Source: Lachnospiraceae bacterium (GTDB lineage Bacteria; Bacillota; Clostridia; Lachnospirales; Lachnospiraceae). Taken from it: 64,000 nt of DNA. The notes under the pieces are model-generated. The model was not told the origin of the DNA. It made no database searches and was given only the letters and a program-made list of their open reading frames with translations. Below, in pieces: positions 1 through 8,035 of the stretch (position 1 is the first letter of the stretch; every line of letters starts with the position of its first letter). The stretch is taken from NCBI GenBank assembly GCA_021153325.1, contig JAGKTQ010000014.1, forward strand, positions 7,685 to 71,684, in the 5' to 3' direction. The translations under genes were made by a program, and so were the position numbers.

Positions 1-37
1 ATCGAAAATACAAATCACTTTTCAAGGAGGTAATCAA

Positions 38-334
38 ATGACCGGTATAACCTTTGATGAACTAATTGATTATTTAATGAATAATCATGAGATTGAATTC
101 ACATATAACAGCAGCATATATATTATTCAGCCAGAAGTATCTGATGATACTCATTGGCTTACAATATATACTGCTGATAAAGATACTGATAATCAGTGTA
201 TTGCAAAATTAGAAACACCATCTAATCTTACAGATGCTAATGATATCATATCTTCTCTTCTCTCCATTAACTGCTTTAATGGAAAGTCTTTTATGGAAAT
301 CGAAAAAGAAATCCATATATCCACAATTTACTAA
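38..334 (+). CDS. Hypothetical protein, 98 aa
   Basis: I do not recognise this acidic soluble protein. An AAGGAGG ribosome binding site sits eight bases before the ATG, and a hairpin with a T-rich tail follows the stop at 339-391, so it looks like a complete single gene. There is no signal peptide or membrane segment, and it is rich in Asp, Glu, Ile and Thr. It is one of the few plus-strand genes here and faces away from the window's left edge, so its promoter lies at or beyond that edge. The 286 bases between it and the next gene show nothing beyond the terminator. That it is a gene is likely; its function is unknown. Confidence 0.65.
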   Translation: MTGITFDELIDYLMNNHEIEFTYNSSIYIIQPEVSDDTHWLTIYTADKDTDNQCIAKLETPSNLTDANDIISSLLSINCFNGKSFMEIEKEIHISTIY

Positions 335-338
335 ACAC

Positions 339-391
339 AAAGGGCAATCCCAAAGTAACTTCCTACTTCAGAATTGCCCTTTAGGTTTTTC
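339..391 (+). terminator. Rho-independent terminator after the 98-aa gene
   Basis: The arms AAAGGGCAAT (339-348) and ATTGCCCTTT (373-382) are perfectly complementary and are followed by a T-rich stretch, five bases after the stop codon. Confidence 0.6.
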
Positions 392-620
392 TTTGCCATG
401 TCACAACCCAAACTCTAAAAAATATGTATTATACCAGTATTAAAAATCCACTTTCTCTCCGCTACAACCCTTGTATTTACTGGATTCTTTTAAAAAGGCT
501 TATTCCTGCCGTGGCAGATGAATAATATTTTTATCATAATTTCAAATTTCCTTTCGTTTCTTGGCATATCTTTCCTTGCAAAAGTGATAAAGTTGCGAGG
601 CGTATTACTGGGAAATAAAT

Positions 621-920
621 TTATCCCTCCATCAATTTTCTACTCAAATCTCTTACCTGTCCAATTTGCTTTTCAAACATCACATCCCATAGTTCCAAAC
701 ACTTTTCTGCTATTTTCTGCTCTGTTACTCTGGCAGAATTCGCAGTCTCATCATATAAAGCAATAATAAGTTTAGAAATATCACTTTCGATTCCCCACTG
801 CCGCTCTAATTCTTCCCGAGGTGTACACAATACATTCTCACACAACGCAATTATTACTTCTGCATAAGATATCACTGAATACGCATTTTCTTCCAAATAG
901 TGCACAAATGAATAGACCAT
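621..920 (-). CDS. Hypothetical protein, 99 aa, last gene of the AAA-TIR unit
   Basis: A small, probably all-helical acidic protein that I do not recognise. It starts 36 bases after the stop of the TIR-like gene and reads the same way, so it is likely co-transcribed with it. The ribosome binding site is weak (AGAGAAG directly upstream). There are no membrane segments and no catalytic motif can be seen. Position suggests an accessory or regulatory subunit of the module, but that rests on neighbourhood only. No convincing terminator is visible after its stop, and the gap down to about 392 holds no other supported gene. Confidence 0.55.
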   Translation of the reverse strand: MVYSFVHYLEENAYSVISYAEVIIALCENVLCTPREELERQWGIESDISKLIIALYDETANSARVTEQKIAEKCLELWDVMFEKQIGQVRDLSRKLMEG

Positions 921-956
921 TCTTCTCTATGTATTCATCGCCATTAACAGTAACCT

Positions 957-2039
957 CTATACCCACTTGTTCATATCAATTTCTAATCCAGCTTCCCTCA
1001 TATCTTTAGCCAATGATATTTTCCATGCTCCTGCACTATCCATAGGTGTATACATAACGCCAGAAATATCACCAGGTGTTTCAACATCGCCTTTGACTAA
1101 TGCAAATACCTTTTCACGCCCTAATTTGCCAATCAAATAACCATGTTCATACACTACATTCTGTCTGGCTCTGTATCTTTCCTCCGTTACGCCTGCTTCT
1201 TTTGCACGACCCAAATCACATTCGGTATAAAGCACAATGGCATAATCCACATCAGTACAACGTTCTAATTTCTCCATGATGGTATTTCCTAAATTAGGTT
1301 GCTCATGAAGTATAATCGCTTCGTATCCAGCTTTTTCCAGTGTTCTTGCAGTTTCTTGCTTTGCTTCATTGTCATGACCATGTACAATAAATACTCTCTT
1401 ACTAGATACATTCTCTGTTCTCATTGTTTGCATAGTTGTCTCACCATCCCCACTACTTTGAGTTGTTCTTTTCTTGGTCCCCGGAAACACACACATATAT
1501 CCTTCTAAGCTCGCCTTCATATGAACCAGATTGTGAACTAACGAATCTTTATCTAAGAATTCATAGTTGAATCCATGCTTATCAAAATATGCATACATGC
1601 TATGTCCCCAGTTTGGCACATAAGAGCTGTATTTAGCATCGACAGTCATATGAACTCTCTTCATTTGACTTTCATCGTCACTATCAATAGCAACTTCTAT
1701 TTTTTCAATATCATCGCGTATTGAATTTTCCTGGTTTTCTTTTCTTATCTGTGTTGGTGTCTTAAAGTTAGCCAAATCACTATAATCCGGTCTTCTCGCC
1801 ATGCTACTATCTCCTAATTCTACTTTCATGTTTTCTTCAAAAAACTCAAAAATTTCATCGGTTGCATAGATATGCCCACCATCTATTTTCAAATCAATGA
1901 TATATCCCCCTATCTCTAATATATCAAGTGTAGATTTCAACCTGGCATATTCTCTTTTAGACAAAGAAATCACGTTTCCATTTCTTAATCCTTTTATTTC
2001 TCTGTATTCTGCAAACATGTTTTCTTCGTACTTAGTCAT
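957..2039 (-). CDS. TIR-like predicted nucleotide-binding protein (PF10137-type), 360 aa
   Basis: Residues 214-340 form a TIR-like domain of the bacterial family first annotated as nucleotide-binding proteins: strand KRVFIVHGHD, then ILHEQPNLGNTIMEKLE, then ARQNVVYEHGYLIGKLGRE, then GDISGVMYTPMD. Relatives include CapN/Pycsar-type effectors that degrade NAD+. Glu256 in TIMEKLE is the likely catalytic glutamate; this is inferred from family position. Residues 1-180 match no domain I know and may sense the trigger. A polar linker (about 185-212) joins the two parts. The gene begins 19 bases after the ATPase gene, implying one transcript. Most likely an abortive-infection effector. The TIR call is strong; the role is inferred. 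Confidence 0.82.
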   Translation of the reverse strand: MTKYEENMFAEYREIKGLRNGNVISLSKREYARLKSTLDILEIGGYIIDLKIDGGHIYATDEIFEFFEENMKVELGDSSMARRPDYSDLANFKTPTQIRKENQENSIRDDIEKIEVAIDSDDESQMKRVHMTVDAKYSSYVPNWGHSMYAYFDKHGFNYEFLDKDSLVHNLVHMKASLEGYMCVFPGTKKRTTQSSGDGETTMQTMRTENVSSKRVFIVHGHDNEAKQETARTLEKAGYEAIILHEQPNLGNTIMEKLERCTDVDYAIVLYTECDLGRAKEAGVTEERYRARQNVVYEHGYLIGKLGREKVFALVKGDVETPGDISGVMYTPMDSAGAWKISLAKDMREAGLEIDMNKWV

Positions 2040-2058
2040 ATGTTTCCTACCTTTATTA

Positions 2059-3456
2059 TCACTTCATTGAACGCAAAATATCCGCATAACTAACCAGCGT
2101 CACATTACCCATTTCCTCTGCTTTCTCCATACATCCTTTTGTAAAACCGGATTTTGAAAACAAATAGTAATGCACTTTTGTATAGTGGAACAATTTACTG
2201 CGCCCTATCAAAGTTTCTAGAATATCTAAATCTACTTTTTCATTTCTCCACTTACATTCTGCAAATAGAGCCGACTCACTATCTTGCTCACCCATAATAT
2301 CTATTTCTGCTTGTGTCTTCTGTATTGGATCATTTCCCCACCAACGCCCCAAAGAGACAAATTCTATAGGCGCATTGCCCTCAAGAAGCTGTTTCCACAG
2401 ATACTGCATACAGATTTCTTCAAACACTCTTCCCATATAATTTGACAACTGAGGTTCAATTCGTTTATACACCATGTCCGCAGCACCACGTGCAATAACG
2501 GAGTTGTTATCCAATACAAAGCGATACCAAAAATAAAACATATTGTCTTCAATAGAATAAATAGACTTCTTAGATGCTTTTTCTCCATACGGAGTTTCCT
2601 TTTGGATAATACCGAGATTTATTAAATTTTTGAGATAGTTAGAGCATACATTGGTATCCTCCCCTACCTTCGTCGAAATCTCTGACATACGTGAATGTCC
2701 GGTTGCAATTGCGGTAATAATGGCAGTATAAATTGCAGGTTCGCGAACTTCCTGTTTCAAGAGATTCACCGGTTCTTCATAAAGGAATGACATTGGATTC
2801 AAATATGTGTTTTTAATATTTTCCTCCACACTCAGCTTATCACTCATTTGAAGAAGATATTGCGGCGTTCCTCCTACAATACCATATATCAATGCTTTAT
2901 CTTCATCCGACAAGTTATTAAAATAACGGCAACTCTCCTCAAAATCAAACGGTAAAATCTTCATCTGTGCCGTTCTTCTTCCGTAAAGAGGAGCCTTATA
3001 CGCGAGTACATGATCCTCCATGTACGACATGGAAGAACCACATAATATGAGCATTAATTTTGATGTGTCTTTATATTTATCAATCAACAACTGTAATGTA
3101 GATGCCAAACTCTTAGATGAACGTGCCACATATGGATACTCGTCAATGGTAAGAATAATACGTTCATTTTCTGCCAGTTTAAACACATATTCTAAAGCAG
3201 CTTGAAACGATGCAAAAGAGGTTTCTGCCTGAATTCCACTGCTAAATTCAATAATACTCTTACTAAGGTTTTCAAGATTCTGTTTCTCATTACTCTCTAC
3301 ACCCATAAAGTAAATCGACTTCTTATCACCAATAAATTGATTAATAAGTGCGGTCTTTCCCACACGACGTCGTCCATATATTACTACAAATTCAAACTTT
3401 TCTGATTCGTATAGCTTATCTAATGCATTTAACTCTTTATCTCTACCTATGAACAT
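2059..3456 (-). CDS. AAA ATPase with DUF234-type nuclease-like C-terminus, 465 aa
   Basis: A member of the archaeal-type ATPase family. It has Walker A GRRRVGKT at residues 28-35, Walker B ILTIDEYPY at 101-109, and a following helix ending in the sensor-like ILCGSSMSYM. A winged-helix-like middle part (about 240-310) precedes the DUF234 C-terminus. There the pattern EIDIMGE with FAECKW about a dozen residues later fits the D-x(n)-E-x-K core of a PD-(D/E)XK nuclease fold. A near-consensus sigma-A promoter lies upstream (3483-3511). It is first in a unit with the TIR-like gene and a 99-aa protein. Relatives are common in Clostridia and their role is not settled; defence is inferred from the neighbour. 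Confidence 0.85.
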   Translation of the reverse strand: MFIGRDKELNALDKLYESEKFEFVVIYGRRRVGKTALINQFIGDKKSIYFMGVESNEKQNLENLSKSIIEFSSGIQAETSFASFQAALEYVFKLAENERIILTIDEYPYVARSSKSLASTLQLLIDKYKDTSKLMLILCGSSMSYMEDHVLAYKAPLYGRRTAQMKILPFDFEESCRYFNNLSDEDKALIYGIVGGTPQYLLQMSDKLSVEENIKNTYLNPMSFLYEEPVNLLKQEVREPAIYTAIITAIATGHSRMSEISTKVGEDTNVCSNYLKNLINLGIIQKETPYGEKASKKSIYSIEDNMFYFWYRFVLDNNSVIARGAADMVYKRIEPQLSNYMGRVFEEICMQYLWKQLLEGNAPIEFVSLGRWWGNDPIQKTQAEIDIMGEQDSESALFAECKWRNEKVDLDILETLIGRSKLFHYTKVHYYLFSKSGFTKGCMEKAEEMGNVTLVSYADILRSMK

Positions 3457-3482
3457 TGTACTACCTCCATCTCTACACTTAT

Positions 3483-3511
3483 ACTATAATACTCAGCTCT
3501 TTTTTAGTCAA
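3483..3511 (-). promoter_or_regulatory. Sigma-A promoter of the AAA-TIR unit
   Basis: On the minus strand TTGACT (3506-3511), a 17-base spacer and TATAGT (3483-3488), 27 bases before the ATPase start codon. Confidence 0.7.
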
Positions 3512-3550
3512 GCACAAATGACCAAATCATAATTGACTAAAGTAAAAAGA

Positions 3551-3597
3551 AATAGCATCTCGGCAATAAAAATTATCTACTGCCAAAATGCTATTCT
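3551..3597 (-). terminator. Hairpin, probable terminator after the 135-aa gene
   Basis: The outer arms AATAGCAT and ATGCTATT and inner arms GGCA and TGCC pair across an AT-rich loop. On the minus strand the structure is followed by TTTCTTTTT. The rest of 3457-3710 shows only the promoter given separately. Confidence 0.45.
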
Positions 3598-3710
3598 AAA
3601 TTAATTATACTCAAAGTTCTCCATATATTCTCTTTTTAAAACTTTTTGTTTATATTGCTTCTTATCGCTTATCCACTCTTTTAAATATAGTTTTCAAATA
3701 AATACATTGT

Positions 3711-4118
3711 TCAGTTCTCTCTGATTCCGTTTTGAATATACGCCTTCCCAATAAATACATACTTATCTATGTTATTTTCTTTCCCTATGTCAATCCTACA
3801 CACTTTCATATATGTTAATTCAAACCACTCGGGAACAAAAAAATGTATATGTGGATACTCTGCTCTATACCATTCGATTTGCTTCTTTGCAAATTTTAAG
3901 AATCCCCTATCCTTATGCAGTTTTTGAAGTTCCTTAGTTGTAAGTCCCCCCAGAATTTTTTCTCTTTCATTTCCCGCTGGGTATATTTCACCAGTCCATG
4001 CATTCAATCTATATCCAACTTCTTGTGCATGAGCATGTGGTATTGCCGAATGGTCGTCTGCATCTCCTAATTTAAATATCCAAATACAATTCTGCAATTT
4101 TTCACGGGGTGAAAACAA
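3711..4118 (-). CDS. Hypothetical protein, 135 aa, possibly shortened at the N-terminus
   Basis: The reading frame is convincing in composition (many Trp, His and Tyr, and a GEIYPAGNERE-like stretch) but I do not know the family. The only available start near the left end is a TTG at 4118 with no good ribosome binding site, and in-frame coding-like sequence (GFGPQ) continues upstream of it to a stop at 4155-4157. The frame ends exactly where the chemotaxis-gene stump begins on the other strand. Both facts suggest the gene has lost its 5' end or start in a rearrangement. No membrane segments are visible. It may be a pseudogene fragment. Confidence 0.4.
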   Translation of the reverse strand: MFSPREKLQNCIWIFKLGDADDHSAIPHAHAQEVGYRLNAWTGEIYPAGNEREKILGGLTTKELQKLHKDRGFLKFAKKQIEWYRAEYPHIHFFVPEWFELTYMKVCRIDIGKENNIDKYVFIGKAYIQNGIREN

Positions 4119-4158
4119 CTGTGGGCCAAAACCACTTAGCTTCCTAGTTTTTTTTTAG

Positions 4159-4299
4159 AGAAATCTTATAAAATCTTCTATTTCTATCAATTCCATGGTG
4201 GAAAGTAATGTAAATGACATTACAGAAATGACGGATCAACTTAGTTCCATTAATAAGATGGTAGATGAAATGAATAATCTTCTGAAACTGGAAGCATAA
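4159..4299 (+). pseudogene. 3' stump of a methyl-accepting chemotaxis protein gene
   Basis: Translating 4159-4299 gives a heptad-patterned tail with SINSMVESNV, then TEMTDQLSSI and NKMVDEMNNLLKLEA before a TAA stop. This is the typical far C-terminus of a methyl-accepting chemotaxis protein, where the cytoplasmic coiled coil ends. Only about 47 codons remain; a TAG at 4156-4158 closes the frame upstream, and the only internal ATG (4195) lacks a ribosome binding site. A strong terminator follows at once, as behind an intact gene. I read this as the remains of a motility-related gene removed by the event that placed the accessory genes to its left. Confidence 0.6.
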
Positions 4300-4301
4300 T
4301 C

Positions 4302-4340
4302 AAAAAAGTACGGTAGGATTAATCTACCGTACTTTTTTTG
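4302..4340 (+). terminator. Rho-independent terminator behind the chemotaxis-gene stump
   Basis: The arms AGTACGGTAG and CTACCGTACT flank a short loop, followed by seven T; it starts three bases after the stump's stop codon. Confidence 0.8.
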
Positions 4341-4360
4341 CAATTTAAATTTCATTTCCC

Positions 4361-4388
4361 AATAAAAATAGCACCCTCTCGGATGCTA
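4361..4388 (-). terminator. Terminator of the glf / 53-aa ORF transcript
   Basis: On the minus strand ATAGCATCC, a GAGA loop and GGGTGCTAT form a nine-pair stem (one G-T pair) followed by TTTTTATT. The stop of the 53-aa ORF lies inside the stem. Confidence 0.75.
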
Positions 4389-4547
4389 TCTCTTTTGGTT
4401 TATAGGCGCGATGCCCTCTTTTCTCACATTGTGATCCTGATTTTGATTTTCAGGTTTTTGTTTTTCTGTAATAGAATTAAATTTATTAAGCGCGTTCTGC
4501 TCATTCAGCTGTTCCTGTTTTTTCCTGTTCAAATTTTGCTCACTCAT
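4386..4547 (-). CDS. Small polar protein, 53 aa
   Basis: This short frame begins with ATG at 4547, preceded by a TAGGAGCGG ribosome binding site, and ends inside the terminator stem. The protein is very hydrophilic (about half Asn, Gln, Lys, Glu), starts MSEQNLNRKKQEQLNEQNAL and ends VRKEGIAPINQKR. The ending resembles small uncharacterised clostridial proteins that finish with a Gly-x-x-Pro-Asn/Ile-x-x-Arg pattern, from memory and not checked. It starts 70 bases after glf and probably shares its transcript. Function unknown. Confidence 0.5.
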   Translation of the reverse strand: MSEQNLNRKKQEQLNEQNALNKFNSITEKQKPENQNQDHNVRKEGIAPINQKR

Positions 4548-4617
4548 ACCGCTCCTACTTTTACTTTTACTTGTTGCTTCTGTATGAGTATGTGCACAAT
4601 CCCGCGAAATATTCTTT

Positions 4618-5748
4618 TTAAACAGAAGCTTCTAACTCTTCCTTACACATCTGCATTGCTGCTTCAATGACCTTGTCCATATCGTAATATTTGTACTGGC
4701 CAAGTCTTCCACCAAACAATACATTCTTTTCTTTCTCTGCCAGCTTCTTGTATTCTGCAAACAAGCTGTCATTCTTTTCGTTATTAACCGGATAATAAGG
4801 CTCGTCACCTTTTTTCCATGTAGCTGGATATTCTCTTGTGATCACAGTATCCGGCTGCTTTCCAAAATTAAAATGCTTATGCTCGATAATACGTGTATAT
4901 GGCACTTCTCTTTCTGTATAATTTACGACCGCATTTCCCTGATAGTTCTCTTCGCCTTTTATAAATTCTTCTTCAAATCGCAAGGAACGATATTCCAATT
5001 CACCAAGGCAATAATCAAAATATTCATCTATCATTCCGGTATATACTACTTTATCAAAGGTAATCTTTTTGTCCCCTGCTTCTTCATTTTCTGCCAGGAA
5101 CTGTTTATATTCCGTGCCAAGCATAACCGGTGTACCCTGCAGCATATTTTCTACCATACTGGTATAGCCACCCTTCGGGATTCCCTGATACGGATCATTG
5201 AAATAATTGTTGTCATAAGTAAAGCGAAGTGGCAGTCTCTTAATAATAAATGCTGGAAGCTCTTTACAGTCACGTCCCCACTGCTTCTCCGTATAACCTT
5301 TTACCAGCTTTTCGTAAACATCAGTTCCGACTAAAGAAAGTGCCTGCTCTTCCAAGTTCTTCGGCTCATCAATTCCCAAATCTGCGATCTGTTTTGCTAT
5401 AATTTCTTTTGCCTCAGCAGGTTTTTTAATTCCCCACATTTTACTAAAAGTGTTCATATTGAACGGCATATTATAAAGTTCGTCCTTATAGCTCGCGATC
5501 GGACTGTTTATATAATGATTAAATTCTGCAAATTGGTTAACATAATTCCATATTTCTCTATTGGATGTATGAAAAATATGCGCTCCGTATTTATGTACCT
5601 GAATCCCTGCTACATCTTCCGTGAAAATATTTCCTGCTGCATTTTCCCGTTTGTCAATAACAAGGCATGTCTTTCCGTTCTCTTTCATTTTGTTAGCAAA
5701 TGTTGCACCGAATAAACCGGCACCTACTACTAAATAATTATAGTGCAT
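4618..5748 (-). CDS. glf: UDP-galactopyranose mutase
   Basis: Converts UDP-galactopyranose to UDP-galactofuranose in the cytoplasm using reduced FAD. The N-terminal FAD-binding Rossmann motif VVGAGLFGA (about residues 7-15) is followed by the family signatures HKYGAHIFHTS, NMPFNMNTFSKMWG, YTEKQWG, IPKGGYTSMVENM and, near the C-terminus, FGGRLGQYKYYDMD. The 376-aa length is normal for bacterial Glf. GGGGAGCACA upstream of the ATG gives a good ribosome binding site. A TATAAT box lies at 5788-5793 on the minus strand with a poor -35, so a local promoter is possible. Galactofuranose made here would feed the glycosyltransferases of the island. The identification is secure. Confidence 0.96.
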   Translation of the reverse strand: MHYNYLVVGAGLFGATFANKMKENGKTCLVIDKRENAAGNIFTEDVAGIQVHKYGAHIFHTSNREIWNYVNQFAEFNHYINSPIASYKDELYNMPFNMNTFSKMWGIKKPAEAKEIIAKQIADLGIDEPKNLEEQALSLVGTDVYEKLVKGYTEKQWGRDCKELPAFIIKRLPLRFTYDNNYFNDPYQGIPKGGYTSMVENMLQGTPVMLGTEYKQFLAENEEAGDKKITFDKVVYTGMIDEYFDYCLGELEYRSLRFEEEFIKGEENYQGNAVVNYTEREVPYTRIIEHKHFNFGKQPDTVITREYPATWKKGDEPYYPVNNEKNDSLFAEYKKLAEKEKNVLFGGRLGQYKYYDMDKVIEAAMQMCKEELEASV

Positions 5749-5850
5749 TGTGCTCCCCTTCTTCTAGTAAAATTATCGTACCCTTATATTATACCAATTA
5801 TGTATAGTATAACCTCTAGAACTTAAAATAGCAAACAGCATTTTAGGTCG

Positions 5851-6804
5851 CTAAATGTACGTTTTTCTTAATTTTTTCGCCTGTTCCATAAAAAGCGGCT
5901 TTTGTGTATATAAAAACGTTTGGTAACTGTAGTCCTTGTTAAAGACCTTAAAAACATCCTCTTCTGTCGCTAATATCCTTCCTTCTATATCTACAAAAAT
6001 TTTCTGCAGGGAATAGTCTTTTATAGAGCAAATATTCCGGCATAATACAAAAGTCTTTTGTGGCTTGTCCTCGCAAACCTGTATGTGGGGATTTACCTTT
6101 AACATTTCTGCTTCCAATTCTGCCGTATCCAATTCAGCATCCTGTACTTCTATTTTCACACTGGATACCCCTTTTAAAACTTCCTGCAATTTCGTAGCAT
6201 TTTTATCCAATTCAAAGATTCTGTTTTCTCCCGCTTTTCCTTTCACTCCGTGAATCGCATCGTCATAAGCATACATTACTGTTTTTGAACGATTCATCTC
6301 CCCTTTATAAAAACCGTCAAAAAGAATTTCAAACATTCCTTCCAAAAAGCTTTCACACATTTTTTCCAGCTTTTCTTCCGGTGTATACTTTATAAAGAAC
6401 TGAATCCAGTTTCGCCATGCATAATAGGTTGGAAATGTATTTACTACCTCTTTCTTGGCTTCCTCCATAAAGGCATAAAGCTCTCCAATAGCATTCTCGT
6501 CCACCAGCACATCATTGTCCAGACACCACACATAGGCATAGTTCCTTTCCACCGCATAACGGATTCCCGTATTAAAGCCACCAGAACCGCCCAAGTTTTC
6601 ATCATTTTCAAGTAATGTGACCTGCCCCTCATACTTTTCTTTAATACATTTCACAGAATCATCTGTGGATGCATTGTCTACTACAATGACGTCAAAGTCC
6701 TTCGATACAGACTCTAAAACGCTTTGAATGCAGTCGGTAACATATTTGCTCTTATTGTAATTGCAGATCACAGCTGCAATTGGCTTCGTTTGCTTTTGCT
6801 CCAT
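5851..6804 (-). CDS. GT2 glycosyltransferase with apparent internal deletion, 317 aa
   Basis: The N-terminus is a clear GT2 (rhamnosyl-/galactofuranosyltransferase-like) nucleotide-binding half: AAVICNYNKSKYV, VIVVDNASTDDS, LGGSGGFNTGIRYA and the DxD-type WCLDNDVLVDENA at about residue 95. After about residue 115 the sequence jumps to KKEVVNTFPTYYAWRNWIQF, which in the family members I recall follows the acceptor-binding half, including its conserved acidic (D/E)DxE-type motif. That half, about 100 residues, is absent here, while the far C-terminal part (to residue 317) is present. The frame is kept. It is therefore probably catalytically dead or a degenerate copy. The start is supported by AAGGAAAG before the ATG. 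Confidence 0.75.
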   Translation of the reverse strand: MEQKQTKPIAAVICNYNKSKYVTDCIQSVLESVSKDFDVIVVDNASTDDSVKCIKEKYEGQVTLLENDENLGGSGGFNTGIRYAVERNYAYVWCLDNDVLVDENAIGELYAFMEEAKKEVVNTFPTYYAWRNWIQFFIKYTPEEKLEKMCESFLEGMFEILFDGFYKGEMNRSKTVMYAYDDAIHGVKGKAGENRIFELDKNATKLQEVLKGVSSVKIEVQDAELDTAELEAEMLKVNPHIQVCEDKPQKTFVLCRNICSIKDYSLQKIFVDIEGRILATEEDVFKVFNKDYSYQTFLYTQKPLFMEQAKKLRKTYI

Positions 6805-6925
6805 ACTTTACTTTCCTTCTTCTGTTCGTTTCAACACACTACATCAACATTTATAAAAAATGTCTTATCGTTTATGTATATTCTATATAAATCCAAGGAA
6901 TAAAACAAGTCCTCCACATCAGGAA

Positions 6926-6949
6926 AAGGGATTGGCTTGCCAATCCCTT
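6926..6949. repeat. Palindrome at the 3' end of the Rpn-type gene (copy 1 of 2)
   Basis: AAGGGATTGG, CTTG and CCAATCCCTT form a near-perfect palindrome that overlaps the stop codon of the Rpn-type gene. The same sequence occurs at 8191-8218 on the other side of the gene. On the minus strand it is followed by TTTT, so it may double as a terminator. Confidence 0.8.
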
Positions 6950-7970
6950 ATATTCCCAATTCCTCAAACAACTTTTTCTGATATGCTTTATCAGTTGCCG
7001 CACGAGTAATATCATCTATCCGGTTCTGCTCTGAAAGCATACGTATTAACCGATTCACACGCTCCTGACCTTCATCTAAACCTTCATCTCTTCCACGCGC
7101 ATATCCGGCTTCCTCGCCCTTCACATATCCGGCCTCCTCTCCAGCCTCAAAATTTGCCTTCTTTGCATACTCCTCATTATATTCATATATCGACATCGCC
7201 ACTACCTCCGCTTTCTGCTCCAGCAAAAAATCTTTCAGTATATCTTCCCGAATACATTCCTCTACGGCTCGCTCTACTGCTTCCTTTAGCTCCATGCTCT
7301 CCATATTTTTTCGGACCAGTGACACAAAGTAAGCGTATCCGTACAAAGTAGGACTCTTCTCCAGTAGGCTTCCATTATGTCCTCTGTTTACATTTATCGT
7401 CCGCACAGTAAGCTCCAGACAGCCCTCTTTGTTATCCTCAAAGGAATCTGACAGTTTCTGAATAAATTCTTCCTCATCCCGCTCCTGTCCATTGTAAAAT
7501 ACAATATATTGGGGTGCCGGAATCCTAATTCGTTTTCCTACACTTAAGTCTACATCCTTTAAAAGCTTCTTGTACAAATCAGAAAAATAGAAAAATCCAC
7601 GTAACGGCATATTCGGACAATAGCTGGACTGATGTTCATAAAGACACATGTTGCTCTCTACAATAAACGAAACATCATTTTTCATCTTCATGTATACCGC
7701 ATTTTCCAAAGTATTGATAATCAGCTCCTCTTCATTTGTGTAATCACTTCCATTTAGAGCATTGTACAACTCCAGTAACCTTGTCCTGTTATTAAAAAGC
7801 AGCCGAAATACTCTGTCTTTATAATTCCGATATATATGTGGTGCATTAACATCATCAATATCTTTCACCCTGAATTTTGGATTACTTTCCTGCCATCCGG
7901 TTTCCTGTTGGTCATAATCACGATGTCCGTTTTTCCATTGTACTCTTTCCTGTAATTCGTTCCATCCCAT
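6948..7970 (-). CDS. Rpn-family PD-(D/E)XK putative transposase/recombination nuclease, 340 aa
   Basis: Belongs to the YhgA/Rpn-like group, abundant in Lachnospiraceae, whose E. coli members are nucleases that promote RecA-independent recombination. The N-terminal half has the family pattern: KDRVFRLLF, LLELYNALNG, then NDVSFIVESNMCLYEHQSS (the D...E-x-x nuclease core), then IPAPQYIVFYNG. The C-terminus is a Glu/Gly-rich repeat region (GEEAGYVKGEEAGYARGRDE) typical of the family. I start at the ATG at 7970, which has AAAGGAG seven bases upstream; the longer frame to 8033 has no ribosome binding site. The gene is bounded by two copies of one palindrome, and a decayed relative lies at 24758-25110. 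Confidence 0.85.
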   Translation of the reverse strand: MGWNELQERVQWKNGHRDYDQQETGWQESNPKFRVKDIDDVNAPHIYRNYKDRVFRLLFNNRTRLLELYNALNGSDYTNEEELIINTLENAVYMKMKNDVSFIVESNMCLYEHQSSYCPNMPLRGFFYFSDLYKKLLKDVDLSVGKRIRIPAPQYIVFYNGQERDEEEFIQKLSDSFEDNKEGCLELTVRTINVNRGHNGSLLEKSPTLYGYAYFVSLVRKNMESMELKEAVERAVEECIREDILKDFLLEQKAEVVAMSIYEYNEEYAKKANFEAGEEAGYVKGEEAGYARGRDEGLDEGQERVNRLIRMLSEQNRIDDITRAATDKAYQKKLFEELGI

Positions 7971-8035
7971 AAGTTTTCTCCTTTCGTAGTTGCAGAAAAC
8001 AGCAACAGCAACATCCGAAAGTTTCTGTCTCATTC

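Noticed and set aside
3946..3951. Six-C run as a phase-variable tract
   Set aside because: One shorter than the two tracts reported, and in a gene of doubtful status; the six-C run near 15226-15231 is also in an intact frame with no break.
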